From IMG/VR virus record IMGVR_UViG_3300025889_001241, positions 1 through 20,007 of that record: 20,007 nucleotides of DNA. One strand, 5' to 3'. This stretch comes from a virus. The translations under genes and the position numbers were made by a program. Below, piece after piece: positions 1 to 7,974 of the stretch; position 1 is the stretch's first letter, and every line of letters begins with the position of its first letter. Under the pieces are notes generated by a model that saw only the letters and a list, made by a program, of their open reading frames with translations, ran no database searches and had not been told where the DNA came from.

Positions 1-964
1 AGGTTACACTAGATCCCGGCTCAAGAGTAGACGGTGCAATCGCTACGTAATTAGTATGACCAGTACCCCTGAACCTAATCTCATTTCCATTAGAATCAAG
101 AGTACCACCAAGCTGAGGAGTGGTATCCTCTACTACGTTCTCAAGCTCATTACCTGTAGCCTGAGTGATGCTTGTAAATGTTACAGCGCCAGCACCGTCA
201 GTTTTCAGGAACTGATTTGAAGTACCATCAGCAATAGGGAGTGTGTATGGTGATAGTTGACCAGTAGCACCACCTATAAAGAATACACCTGAAGCAAGGT
301 TTGGAATGTCGTTTACCCTGTCGATAGCAGACACCTTCATCTTCTGGATGTTGCTACCGCTGGTTTGAAGAACCACTCCAATGTTCTGAACTAAATCAGT
401 CGAGGCAGTTGGCTTTACATTTGTGAGCACCCCAGTGTTGCTGACGTAGATAGTCTGACCTACAGACACACCAGTAAGACCGCTCACAGTCTTGTTGAAC
501 AATCCAGCAGTGATGATCTCGCCAGTAGCTCCATCAGCAGTTTCTTCGAGAAGAACCCCAATAGCTGGCATCTTAGCAGAGTCGTTTGCGTCTGCAACCC
601 CTACAAGAATATTATTACCGCTAATACCTTTAGCATATACTGGAGTACCAGCGGACATAACTGAACCCTCGTTGTTCTCGATGGGGGCGTACACGGACTC
701 AACATAGTCCCATGCAGTATCGTAATCTGTAGCCGACTGCTTAAGGATCACTTGACCCTCAACACCACCGACTGGAACACCCTGACCGTCTGCACCGTCA
801 GCACCGTCTGCACCAGCTGGGCCTTGAGGACCGGTAGCTCCATCAGCCCCATCAGCACCAGCAGGTCCGGCAGGGCCACCAGCACTAATAATAACTGGAC
901 TAACTGTCGGCGGATTAATCGTCACCACAAGAGGTGACCCCGGTGTTACAATTATATCAGCCAT
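1..964 (-). CDS. Tail fibre or tail-tip protein with collagen-like repeat (3' end outside window)
   Basis: Starting at the ATG at 964 the minus frame stays open for 321 codons to the window edge, so the C-terminus is missing. After about 28 residues there is a collagen-like run of about ten Gly-X-Y triplets (residues 30-60, with GPAGPAGADGADGATG inside). Next come beta-rich segments and, near the edge, TPQLGGTLDSNGNEI, a phrase common in phage tail fibre and adhesin proteins. Gly-X-Y stretches in phage fibres form trimeric shafts; the role as a trimeric host-contact or tail protein is inferred from this. The start overlaps the stop of the upstream gene as TAATG, which suggests translational coupling. 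It is last in the visible operon after terminase and portal. The missing C-terminus would normally hold the receptor-binding or chaperone domain. Confidence 0.85.
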   Translation of the reverse strand, partial: MADIIVTPGSPLVVTINPPTVSPVIISAGGPAGPAGADGADGATGPQGPAGADGADGADGQGVPVGGVEGQVILKQSATDYDTAWDYVESVYAPIENNEGSVMSAGTPVYAKGISGNNILVGVADANDSAKMPAIGVLLEETADGATGEIITAGLFNKTVSGLTGVSVGQTIYVSNTGVLTNVKPTASTDLVQNIGVVLQTSGSNIQKMKVSAIDRVNDIPNLASGVFFIGGATGQLSPYTLPIADGTSNQFLKTDGAGAVTFTSITQATGNELENVVEDTTPQLGGTLDSNGNEIRFRGTGHTNYVAIAPSTLEPGSSVT

Positions 965-1314
965 TACACAGTGATATCTTCGTTAACCTTGAACGTCCCG
1001 TAAAGCTTAGTCGATACAGTAGCTCCGATTTCTTGCTGAATATCGTATACATACAAGCCCGAGGAGACTGCCGCCATATCGTCAGCGGATATGGATATGG
1101 TGAGTAATGAGTTTGTAGCAACACCGTCACTAACTGAAAACCCGTCTTCCACATTTAGAATCGTTGAGTCTTCTGTAGTATCAGTTAATCGCACCTGCAT
1201 CCCCCATCCGTCTGCACTTTGAGCTGATTGAAAGTCAATGGGAAGAGAGAATGTATCACCCCTGCGACATACAATGTCAAGACGTACTGAAGTATCTAGA
1301 TTTACTGTAGCCAT
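964..1314 (-). CDS. Small virion-associated beta protein, baseplate-like
   Basis: A 116-residue protein with no signal peptide or membrane segment. The N-terminal half reads VRLDIVCRRGDTFSLPIDF, followed by alternating polar and hydrophobic strands (GWGMQVRLTD, LYVYDIQQEI, TKLYGTFKVNEDITV). The RGDTF-plus-strand pattern followed by a short beta sandwich is seen in small baseplate or tail-associated phage proteins such as the N-terminal domain of BppU-like proteins; this is a resemblance only. It overlaps by one base both the portal stop upstream and the collagen-like gene downstream (TAATG at each), so the three genes are probably translationally coupled. It could also be a head-tail connector or capsid accessory protein. 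Confidence 0.75.
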   Translation of the reverse strand: MATVNLDTSVRLDIVCRRGDTFSLPIDFQSAQSADGWGMQVRLTDTTEDSTILNVEDGFSVSDGVATNSLLTISISADDMAAVSSGLYVYDIQQEIGATVSTKLYGTFKVNEDITV

Positions 1315-3779
1315 TACTGGTTGATTACGCTGTTAATGATGTCGTCAATAGATTCGCTTTCGAGCTCCTCTTCTTCTTGTTGAGCACTCTTGAGCTCACC
1401 TCTGTTACCTTTCCTTTGTTCGATAAGCTTTGATTGCTCGACAGCTTGCTTCTCGACACGGTCGTCTTTGCGGTCTTCTTTGAGTACTTCGAGTTTTTCT
1501 TTGAACTCTTGCTCGTCAGTCTTGAATCCGAGAGTAGCTTGAGCTCTAATAAGTTCAATCTCTTTTCTATGCTCGTGCTTGAGTTGCTCCATCTGAGCGT
1601 CGAGCTGGCTTTTCATCTGAAGCATTTGAGCTTCGATCTGAGCCTCAACTTGCTTAGTTTGAATACTTGCTTGAGCGGCGGCTTGAGCTGACTGGGCTTG
1701 GGCTTGGGCTTGAGCGGCTACGTTCTGCTGAGCGATTTGCTGGTTCATTGCCATTCGCTTCTTACGTCTAACGATAAGCAGTCGCTCAGCCTGATTGATG
1801 TCTCGGAGCTGTCTAATAGCGATAGCGTCTTCGATATCAATCTCTTTTTGAGAAAGTGAGATCTGGATGTTCTGCTCCAAGTACTGCTTCTCGATATCGT
1901 CCATTTCTTTCTGGACGGTTACACCGAAGTTGTACAGAGGCATATCTTCAAACGTAGACAACAGAGAGATGTTCTCCTTACCGATAGCGTTTGCGTACAC
2001 TTTGTACAGAACTGATTCTAGTGGAATGATCTGAACGCACTTAACGATGTCAGCACAAACTTTCTTGTACAGCATCATTGAAGCATTCGTGATGTCGTAG
2101 GTTGCATTGTTCCCCGCAGCAATTGCTTGCTGCTGAACACCCACAAGAGTATCACCTTTAGGTGTACTACCATCCATCATCTCGTTGATGCCAGTAGCAT
2201 CTCTAATCATTCTCAGGTAGTGGTTATATATACCAATAAGTTCGTTAATGTTACGAATGGAGTTGCCGATCTCTCTGACTGGCGGGTTTTGGAAGCCGCC
2301 CTCAGGGTTTTTAGATCGGTAATAGAATACACCCGTCTGCTCATAAATATCGTGGAGTTCGAGTGGCTGGAGTTCACCGCCCTTACCGAGCTGCACATTC
2401 TCCAATCCCTCAATGTCAATGATGATACCGTCAGGCTTAGCTTTAGCAATAGCCTGTTGGATTTTAAGGTGAGTAAGTTGGAGCTGGTCAGCAAACCCGA
2501 TGCAGCTGTCTACCATTGACTTGGGCATCATGTCCAGCAGGTTCACACACGCCACAGAGTAAGACATCTTAGCCTTAGTGATATCGTGAGCTGTCTTAGG
2601 GATGTTGGTCTTAACTCCGTAGTTAAAGACTTTGTCACAACCCATTACGTGAACACCGCCATACACAACTGTATTCTCAAGCTTTGTAACTTCTCTTTTG
2701 AATACTGAGTTGCTGGGCTCTTTGTAGTTGTTGCCTTTGAAGTAGAAGCCTACATTCCCGTACTTGTTCTCCTTCGATTCGAAGTAAATGCAATCTACAG
2801 ACAGGAACTCAAAGTCCAATACATCAACCATGTACTCGTCATACCCATATCTGAATCTCTTCAGGTGGTTATCGTATGACTTTTCGTTCATGGTGTTCCC
2901 AGCATAACCAAGGCGCTTCTGGCTTTTCTTGGCTATATCCTTATACTCATCTTCGGTGAACTGGTCACCAGCAAGCCTCTTCAGCTCACTGATTGTGATT
3001 CGCTTCATGTGACCTGCGTATATCAGGTCGTTCATGCCGGGATCTTCAGTGTAGCTGTGAACGAATGTAGCAGGGTCTACATAGTCTTCTTTGATGCCGT
3101 AGTTGGGATCGTTTGTTCTCTTTACGACAGCCATACCGAGTGCAGCCAGATCATCTACACATCGTCTGTAAATGCTATCGTTGAAGTCATTCCACTCAAG
3201 AGTCAAATCAGTGGCAATCTGAGCAGCAATTTCAGATGAAGACTTGATGTTATTGCCGATAAAGATCTCAGCTTCTTCGAGGGTATCAGGAACCTCCTCG
3301 AGGTTTACATTCTTGAGAGGAATCTTTTCGTTAATCTCCTGAAGCTGCTTCTTTGCCTTGATCTTCAGCTCAACCTTTCTTCTCTCTTTATCTTTCTCAG
3401 AAGAAGAGAGTGGGTCTACAGCCTCAAGGTTTGGGTAGGGTTTTCTAGAAAGAATCTTGTTTACTACGATCCTAACGAACTTCGGCAGAATCGGAACTGG
3501 AGTATAATCCAAGTTCAAGAAACTGCCGTCTGCATTAGATGGATCGAGTGAGCTAAGAAGCTGCCGATAGATTGTTGTATCCTGAGTACCGTTAGCGTAC
3601 TTCCTGTTTCGCTCGAAGGCTCTGTGTCTTTTCTGCAAAAGAGACTGAGCTTTATCTAAGTCCCCCCACTGATTTACAATAGCCTTAGCATAGCTCAAAC
3701 CGTAGTCAACGCTCTGCTTTACGTGCGGAGCTTCCATAGGATCTGGGAAGCCCTTTTGTTTTTTTTGATCCCTGTACAT
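1314..3779 (-). CDS. Portal protein
   Basis: An 821-residue protein directly downstream of the large terminase, with 21 bp between them. In tailed phages the portal forms the dodecameric ring at one capsid vertex through which terminase pumps DNA. The middle (about residues 400-600) has the usual portal pattern: a long helical stretch, then IRDATGINEMMDGSTPKGDTLVG followed by Ala/Gln-rich helix, resembling portals of crAss-like and other Bacteroidota podoviruses. Residues from about 690 on are a long Gln/Ala/Glu/Lys-rich coiled coil (QAQAQAQSAQAAAQ, then EAQIEAQMLQMKSQLDAQ), consistent with the portal barrel or an extended crown. Length exceeds classical portals (450-600 residues) but fits the crAss-like type. 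The start follows a GAGG-like sequence. Identification rests on context, length and motif resemblance; no search was run. Confidence 0.87.
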   Translation of the reverse strand: MYRDQKKQKGFPDPMEAPHVKQSVDYGLSYAKAIVNQWGDLDKAQSLLQKRHRAFERNRKYANGTQDTTIYRQLLSSLDPSNADGSFLNLDYTPVPILPKFVRIVVNKILSRKPYPNLEAVDPLSSSEKDKERRKVELKIKAKKQLQEINEKIPLKNVNLEEVPDTLEEAEIFIGNNIKSSSEIAAQIATDLTLEWNDFNDSIYRRCVDDLAALGMAVVKRTNDPNYGIKEDYVDPATFVHSYTEDPGMNDLIYAGHMKRITISELKRLAGDQFTEDEYKDIAKKSQKRLGYAGNTMNEKSYDNHLKRFRYGYDEYMVDVLDFEFLSVDCIYFESKENKYGNVGFYFKGNNYKEPSNSVFKREVTKLENTVVYGGVHVMGCDKVFNYGVKTNIPKTAHDITKAKMSYSVACVNLLDMMPKSMVDSCIGFADQLQLTHLKIQQAIAKAKPDGIIIDIEGLENVQLGKGGELQPLELHDIYEQTGVFYYRSKNPEGGFQNPPVREIGNSIRNINELIGIYNHYLRMIRDATGINEMMDGSTPKGDTLVGVQQQAIAAGNNATYDITNASMMLYKKVCADIVKCVQIIPLESVLYKVYANAIGKENISLLSTFEDMPLYNFGVTVQKEMDDIEKQYLEQNIQISLSQKEIDIEDAIAIRQLRDINQAERLLIVRRKKRMAMNQQIAQQNVAAQAQAQAQSAQAAAQASIQTKQVEAQIEAQMLQMKSQLDAQMEQLKHEHRKEIELIRAQATLGFKTDEQEFKEKLEVLKEDRKDDRVEKQAVEQSKLIEQRKGNRGELKSAQQEEEELESESIDDIINSVINQ

Positions 3780-3800
3780 TACCTCGCAAATATAATAAAT

Positions 3801-5924
3801 CTAGCTGTGGAAGGATTTAGGCGTATACCTACGGAAGAACTCCTTCTCTTGGAAGTTGCTCTTGACCTTTTTGCTTTTAACTTTTTGAGCAGCAAGTAGG
3901 GCAAGACCTGAAGAGATTGTAAGGTCATACTTAGTTCTCTTCTCTATCTTATATGCTATCCAATCCTCAAGTGTTCTATTGAAATACATCGCCCCCATAG
4001 CGTCTGTTTCTGGACGGATGCCTACGTGGGCGTGGATGTAAGCCTCAATAGCTTGAGCGTGTGACTGAATCATATCAGCTGAGTTAGATGGTACACCCTT
4101 AGTTCTCACTTTAACTTTTGCGCTGGCACTAGCCAAGTGTGAAGGTCTGTCTAACAAGTAGTTATCATATCCTCTTTGCTCAAAATACCTAGCTATCCCG
4201 TACTTGTTGTTCTCTATCAAAAGAGGGTAACCATAGTAGAATGCAGCCATGAGGCAGTCCTCGTAGAATATTGCCGCAAGGTCTGGGCGTGATGCGTACT
4301 CAAGTACAAACATGTTTGATGGGGCATGCATGTTGAACTTATTGTACATGTGCATTGCACCTTTCGATCCTCTCCCATCTACAGTCTGATCCAGATCATA
4401 GCTATCCACCCCGCCTACACCAATGTGAGCATTTGCAGGTGTCTTCTTCCCGCCTCTGTCTTCTTGGTATTTATTCCTGTCCTCTGCTTTTGGGTGCCAC
4501 GCTATTCGGAACCTGCCGTTGGGATCGGGTGAGAAAACAACCTCTTTGTCTTTCTCCTTCCACATGAAGTTGCCCTTCACTATGGGGTTGGGGTATAGGT
4601 TGTTGTTGTGGTCAATCTGCTGGTAGATCTTACCTACATTAAACACACTCCCCTCGATACTATCACGGAACGCCTCATCAATACTCCAAGGGAACTGTCT
4701 TACGAGCTCGTTCATCTCCTTGGGGTTATGCTTCATTGCATCCCGCTCATTCTTCAAGTATGTCTTAGATCCGATATCTATCATCTCCCCGTCTATCCCA
4801 ATTACAGGTTCCTCCGGGTCTTCCGTTACGCAGTTGCCGTACTGGTCAAAGAATCCTTCCAGCGCATCATAGGCCGGGATGAACAGTCCGTACAGTCCGC
4901 TCTTAGTCCTGCCGTTGGCGTTACGCTCTGTTGGATCGGAGTCATCCCATAACTCACGGAACTCCTCACCACCTTTATCCATTGGGTTTACTGTAGATCC
5001 GACCAAAGCCTTCCCCACAATCTTTCTACCTACGATCAGACAGGTACGCTCAATGCGCCACGCCTCACGTATATCAGCTGGCTTCTCCCACTTACCGGCC
5101 TCATCGAGGTACAGCAAGTGGAGCTTCTCACCATCGTATGCGTTGTTAGTGGTGTTCTTCCAGTTGATGACTGTGTTCAGCGCATCACCCTTAGTGGATG
5201 TCTTGTTGTTCTTTGTGATTCGTTTCGACGGCTCTCGGAACGCAAGCTCCATACGTGGGTTGGTAGTACCGTCCTGAATGGGTTTGAAGAAGAATGGGTA
5301 CGACTTAAACATCGACACCGTCTTCTTCATGAAGATGTTCTCCTGAGCATCCTTACCAGTCTTTGACTGAATGCCTAGCAGCTTGTCTTTAACTTGTGTA
5401 GCCTCATCCACAAGAACCGAAGAACAGATATTAGTGTAACCAGAACGGCGACACTTAGTATAAAGCTGGCCGATGCAACGAGGGTCAGCCTCGCAAGCAG
5501 CCATGTGTAGAAATATCCTCCTTTGGAAAGCGAAGTAGTATGGGTGTCCAATATCAAGCTTCGTCCATTGGAGTAGCATGTAGTGCCTACCTGTAATATA
5601 CGTAGGCTCCCCATTATTGTAAAACCAAACACCGTTACGGCGGCGGTCAAATTCCCTTTCGATATATGGAAGAAATTTTTTCCTGAACTCAGCAGGTTTC
5701 TCATACCACTCATCCATACTTCGTATTGACGACAGCTCTTGCGGCACGTCAAGCCTTCGCCACATCTGCATCTTCCGAGGCTCTTCAGCGAATAGGATTT
5801 CTTTCTTGGGTGGTTTCTTCGGGAGCGCAACAAGTAGCCCGTCGATGTCGATGACTTCACCGTGTGTCCCTCGAGGGTCCACCACAACAGCTTTATCTTC
5901 ATAGCCTTCTACTTCGATCAGCAT
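3801..5924 (-). CDS. terL: Terminase large subunit (packaging ATPase and nuclease)
   Basis: A 707-residue motor that cuts concatemers and drives DNA into the prohead through the portal. The ATPase half shows a Walker A-like segment YTKCRRSGYT (about residues 155-164) and Walker B LLYLDEAGKW (D274, E275). The nuclease half has the RNase H-like acidic triad: D507 in GGVDSYD, E571 in LIENNKYG and D667 in KYDLTISSG. N-terminal WFYNNGEPTYITGRHYMLLQW (split here only by prose: residues about 100-120) is the adaptor region typical of terminases of crAss-like and other Bacteroidota phages. All catalytic residues are present, so the enzyme looks intact. The gene lies 2 bp after a small acidic gene and just before the portal gene. 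Confidence 0.95.
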   Translation of the reverse strand: MLIEVEGYEDKAVVVDPRGTHGEVIDIDGLLVALPKKPPKKEILFAEEPRKMQMWRRLDVPQELSSIRSMDEWYEKPAEFRKKFLPYIEREFDRRRNGVWFYNNGEPTYITGRHYMLLQWTKLDIGHPYYFAFQRRIFLHMAACEADPRCIGQLYTKCRRSGYTNICSSVLVDEATQVKDKLLGIQSKTGKDAQENIFMKKTVSMFKSYPFFFKPIQDGTTNPRMELAFREPSKRITKNNKTSTKGDALNTVINWKNTTNNAYDGEKLHLLYLDEAGKWEKPADIREAWRIERTCLIVGRKIVGKALVGSTVNPMDKGGEEFRELWDDSDPTERNANGRTKSGLYGLFIPAYDALEGFFDQYGNCVTEDPEEPVIGIDGEMIDIGSKTYLKNERDAMKHNPKEMNELVRQFPWSIDEAFRDSIEGSVFNVGKIYQQIDHNNNLYPNPIVKGNFMWKEKDKEVVFSPDPNGRFRIAWHPKAEDRNKYQEDRGGKKTPANAHIGVGGVDSYDLDQTVDGRGSKGAMHMYNKFNMHAPSNMFVLEYASRPDLAAIFYEDCLMAAFYYGYPLLIENNKYGIARYFEQRGYDNYLLDRPSHLASASAKVKVRTKGVPSNSADMIQSHAQAIEAYIHAHVGIRPETDAMGAMYFNRTLEDWIAYKIEKRTKYDLTISSGLALLAAQKVKSKKVKSNFQEKEFFRRYTPKSFHS

Positions 5925-5926
5925 GA

Positions 5927-6160
5927 TCAGTATTCTTTAAGAGCCTCCCACAACATCAAGGGAACCTCATACTCTTTGAAGGTCTCCATGATCAGCTTTG
6001 CCAGATCCTTCTGCCCTTGTTTATACCCATCTTTGAATGGGTCGGCGTGTGATTTGTTCCAGCTGTCTTCGAAATACCAGAAGTCATCGTGAGTGAAATC
6101 ACTTACTAAATCGTTCTGCAATTCCTCCAGAGAAGTCTCGGTCTTCTTCGATGCTTCCAT
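5927..6160 (-). CDS. Small acidic protein upstream of terminase, unknown
   Basis: A 77-residue, Glu/Asp- and Tyr/Trp-rich protein (HDDFWYFEDSW, then DPFKDGYKQGQKDLAKLI, then a helical C-terminus). There is no recognisable family. The first 62 bp overlap the end of the preceding gene in another frame. No later Met is available before the conserved-looking aromatic segment, so the ATG at 6160 is kept. It is 2 bp from terL, in the same operon, so a role in packaging or terminase assembly is possible but not shown. Confidence 0.65.
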   Translation of the reverse strand: MEASKKTETSLEELQNDLVSDFTHDDFWYFEDSWNKSHADPFKDGYKQGQKDLAKLIMETFKEYEVPLMLWEALKEY

Positions 6161-6389
6161 TCTCTTGTAGTTCTTTCACCATCTGCTCCAGCTTCTGTCT
6201 TTCGATCAGCAGCTCTTTACAGTCGATGGCAGTTTGTTTGATTGATTGAAGCTCCGCTTTACGTGCAGAACCACCTGCTTCTGGATCGACAGGCTTTTTT
6301 ACTTCGGCGATCATATTGTCGATAGCGACCTCCATACTAGACATAAGCCTCTTAGCCGCCTCTACGGTGGTGAACTTACGTCTCGACAT
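6099..6389 (-). CDS. Coiled-coil protein, candidate small terminase subunit
   Basis: A 96-residue protein if it starts at the ATG at 6389 (MSRRKFTTVEAAKRL). A longer reading from 6479 would lie inside the GroES-like gene and encodes an unlikely N-terminus. The start lies 14 bp inside the end of that upstream gene, a typical phage overlap. The basic N-terminus is followed by a long amphipathic helix with Leu/Ile heptad spacing (RKAELQSIKQTAIDCKELLI, then EQMVKELQ). Small terminase subunits are often short, have an N-terminal DNA-binding part and a coiled-coil oligomerisation part, and lie just upstream of terL. That context is the only reason to suggest TerS; it could equally be a scaffolding or unrelated coiled-coil protein. 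Confidence 0.65.
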   Translation of the reverse strand: MSRRKFTTVEAAKRLMSSMEVAIDNMIAEVKKPVDPEAGGSARKAELQSIKQTAIDCKELLIERQKLEQMVKELQENGSIEEDRDFSGGIAERFSK

Positions 6390-6960
6390 AGAGCAGATCT
6401 TCAGACCGGACACGGTAATACTCTTTACCCTCGATCTCGATACGGTAATCCATGTTCTTGGCAAACCCAACAACATCACCCTTCTTCACACCAAGCTCTT
6501 TCTGCTGTGGTGTATCGAAGCTAACCCTACCTTTCAGTACAGGCTCCTCTTCGAGCTTTACGATTTCAATGATTTCAGAATCTGGCTCAACTTCTTCTTC
6601 AGTTGATTCCAGTAGTGACCAACCAAACAAAGGAGTGATGTCACCAGTTTCCTTCCCCATGAAAGCAATCGCTTGATTGCTGATTGTAAACTTCGGATCA
6701 CATTTAACAGTGTAGTGGTTGTCAACTCCAGTAAGCGGTTGCCCACCTTGGATGACCACCAGATGATGAAAATACAGAGTGTCGCCAACGCTAACACCAG
6801 TGTCGTACTTGCTTGGTGCAGCCACGACTTTACCTTCTGTAGTGCGGTGTTCAAACTCATTGTACTTCGTGTCTACGAATAACTCTAACCCGCTGTCAAG
6901 CGTGATAGTGTCGTTAAGAGGTTTATCAACCTCCACGACAAATAAATCTAGTGTACGCAT
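6376..6960 (-). CDS. GroES-like (co-chaperonin fold) protein
   Basis: A 194-residue protein with two stretches resembling GroES beta-barrel halves. Near the N-terminus: TEGKVVAAPSKYDTGVSVGD then TLYFHH, the GKV-V-GD pattern. At the C-terminus: ELGVKKGDVVGFAKNMDYRI, then EIEGKEYYRVRSEDLLYVE, which matches the end of GroES (GD-V-F...I-GEEY-V-...DILAVE). Between them lie a His-rich loop region and an acidic linker (ESTEEEVEPDSEIIEIVKLE). GroES caps GroEL; phage versions such as T4 gp31 replace it to fold a large capsid protein. The length is about twice that of GroES, so it is either a capping protein with a large insert or a virion protein that borrowed the fold. It sits in the terminase-portal operon, 3 bp after the preceding gene. 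Confidence 0.7.
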   Translation of the reverse strand: MRTLDLFVVEVDKPLNDTITLDSGLELFVDTKYNEFEHRTTEGKVVAAPSKYDTGVSVGDTLYFHHLVVIQGGQPLTGVDNHYTVKCDPKFTISNQAIAFMGKETGDITPLFGWSLLESTEEEVEPDSEIIEIVKLEEEPVLKGRVSFDTPQQKELGVKKGDVVGFAKNMDYRIEIEGKEYYRVRSEDLLYVET

Positions 6961-6963
6961 AAA

Positions 6964-7200
6964 TTAAAAATTCAAATCAAACTCAAGTATGCAAGGCATA
7001 GCATCTACCGCCTTCCACAGTTGAGTCCCCTCATCGTCTTCAATGTAGACGAGGTATCGAGTCTTACCATACTTATACAGGTAAGCTTCGTCTTGGATGA
7101 TAGCTGTGACTTTACCGCCACCTGCGTTCATCCCAGTATAATATGCCATGCCGTTCTTGGGATCTTTCCCAATCACGATCTTTCTAATCAGTCCGTCCAT
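6964..7200 (-). CDS. Conserved small phage protein, unknown
   Basis: A 78-residue globular protein beginning MDGLIRKIVIGKDPKNGMAY and ending LWKAVDAMPCILEFDLNF. It has no membrane segment and is rich in beta strands (KVTAIIQDEAYLYKYG, TRYLVYIED). Proteins with the same IRKIVIGKDPKNGMAY opening and short length occur, as I recall, in marine and Bacteroidota phages, but no function is known to me. It is the second gene of the operon that begins at 7516, 1 bp after the first gene's stop. The compact ordering suggests co-expression with packaging genes. Confidence 0.75.
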   Translation of the reverse strand: MDGLIRKIVIGKDPKNGMAYYTGMNAGGGKVTAIIQDEAYLYKYGKTRYLVYIEDDEGTQLWKAVDAMPCILEFDLNF

Positions 7201-7201
7201 C

Positions 7202-7516
7202 TTAATTCAAGTTAACGTCGATGCCTCCGAATAGATCAGAGAACCCTCGACCTTTGTCCTTTGGCTCCTCGTATGTAGCATCCATGAGTTTCTTGACTGT
7301 CTCAAGCTCTGCACGATCCTCAAGGTTGAAGCTGAATACCGACTGGAGTTCTACCATCCTGCCCTCTTCGATGGCATCTTCCATCTCTTCTTCAATTAAA
7401 CCAAACACCATAGCGCTCATCACACGATTCTCAAACCCATATTCTCTTGTCAGCGACTCGATCTGCTGGATCAGCAGGTAGACCTTTGCCATGAATTCAA
7501 CCTCGTGCTCGTTCAT
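7202..7516 (-). CDS. Small acidic helical protein, first gene of terminase operon
   Basis: A 104-residue protein with long helices and acidic runs (VFGLIEEEMEDAIEEGRMVE, then DRAELETVKKLMDATYEE). The C-terminus is GRGFSDLFGGIDVNLN. No family is recognised. It is the first minus-strand gene after the divergent 38-bp region shared with the winged-helix gene, and a TATCTTTG -7-like box (7536-7543, minus) lies 20 bp upstream of its ATG. The operon probably starts here. Regulation by the divergent gene product is inferred only. Confidence 0.7.
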   Translation of the reverse strand: MNEHEVEFMAKVYLLIQQIESLTREYGFENRVMSAMVFGLIEEEMEDAIEEGRMVELQSVFSFNLEDRAELETVKKLMDATYEEPKDKGRGFSDLFGGIDVNLN

Positions 7517-7522
7517 TCTCGC

Positions 7523-7544
7523 TAGATTTGTATCTCAAAGATAC
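7523..7544. promoter_or_regulatory. Divergent control region with perfect dyad GTATCT-CAA-AGATAC
   Basis: The 38 bp between two divergent start codons hold an exact inverted repeat with 6-bp arms and a 3-bp centre (7530-7544). On the minus strand the dyad contains TATCTTTG (7536-7543), and on the plus strand TAGATTTG (7523-7530). Both fit the Bacteroidota -7 consensus TAnnTTTG. No good -33 TTG/TTTG sits at normal spacing for either, so both promoters may need activation. The dyad overlaps both boxes, as an operator would. Confidence 0.5.
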
Positions 7545-7554
7545 GAATTAAATT

Positions 7555-7974
7555 ATGCCAAGGTCTAGAGTAGCAAAGAAGCGGCTCTTCAGAGACTTCT
7601 CCTTCCTGAATGACAGGTACGTCAACTTCAACTACCTCAAGCGATTACGTCAAAGACGAATAGAGTGCTGCGAGGCAAACGATATCAGTCAGAAGTTTCT
7701 GGAGTTTATGTTGTGGGCGTATGATCTGGAGTTCTTCACCCTGAAATACGCAGCTGAAGATTACGGTGTGAGCAAGCGTCACATCGGTGAGCGGTGGGTG
7801 TACCCTCTAGCAAACATGGGGTATGTGTATAAGCACTTCGATAAGCTCACCCCATCCAAAGAGATGGAGGATCACATGTTCCATGAAGAAACGAAGTTTA
7901 ACTACAGGGTTAGATATGCTCTGACTCAGAAAGGTAGGTTGCTAGTACAGAGGTTCTATAATTCTCTTCACTGA
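7555..7974 (+). CDS. Winged-helix DNA-binding protein, MarR-like
   Basis: A 139-residue basic protein, the only plus-strand gene in the left block. The N-terminus is Arg/Lys-rich (MPRSRVAKKRLFRDFSF). A helix-turn-helix is likely at about residues 60-90 (FTLKYAAEDYGVSKRHIGER then LANMGYVYKHFDK), followed by a beta wing ending RVRYALTQKGRLLVQRFYNS; LT-KGRLL is the MarR-type wing phrase. It probably binds DNA as a dimer. It is divergent from the terminase operon with a dyad in the shared promoter region, consistent with autoregulation and control of late genes (inferred). Its last 65 bp are antisense to the coding end of the next minus-strand gene. It could also be a structural DNA-binding protein. 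Confidence 0.82.
   Translation: MPRSRVAKKRLFRDFSFLNDRYVNFNYLKRLRQRRIECCEANDISQKFLEFMLWAYDLEFFTLKYAAEDYGVSKRHIGERWVYPLANMGYVYKHFDKLTPSKEMEDHMFHEETKFNYRVRYALTQKGRLLVQRFYNSLH

Noticed and set aside
4879-5277. Plus-strand ORF of 132 codons opposite the terminase gene
   Set aside because: It is a shadow of the intact terL frame, with no promoter or start leader and Ser/Arg-rich composition.
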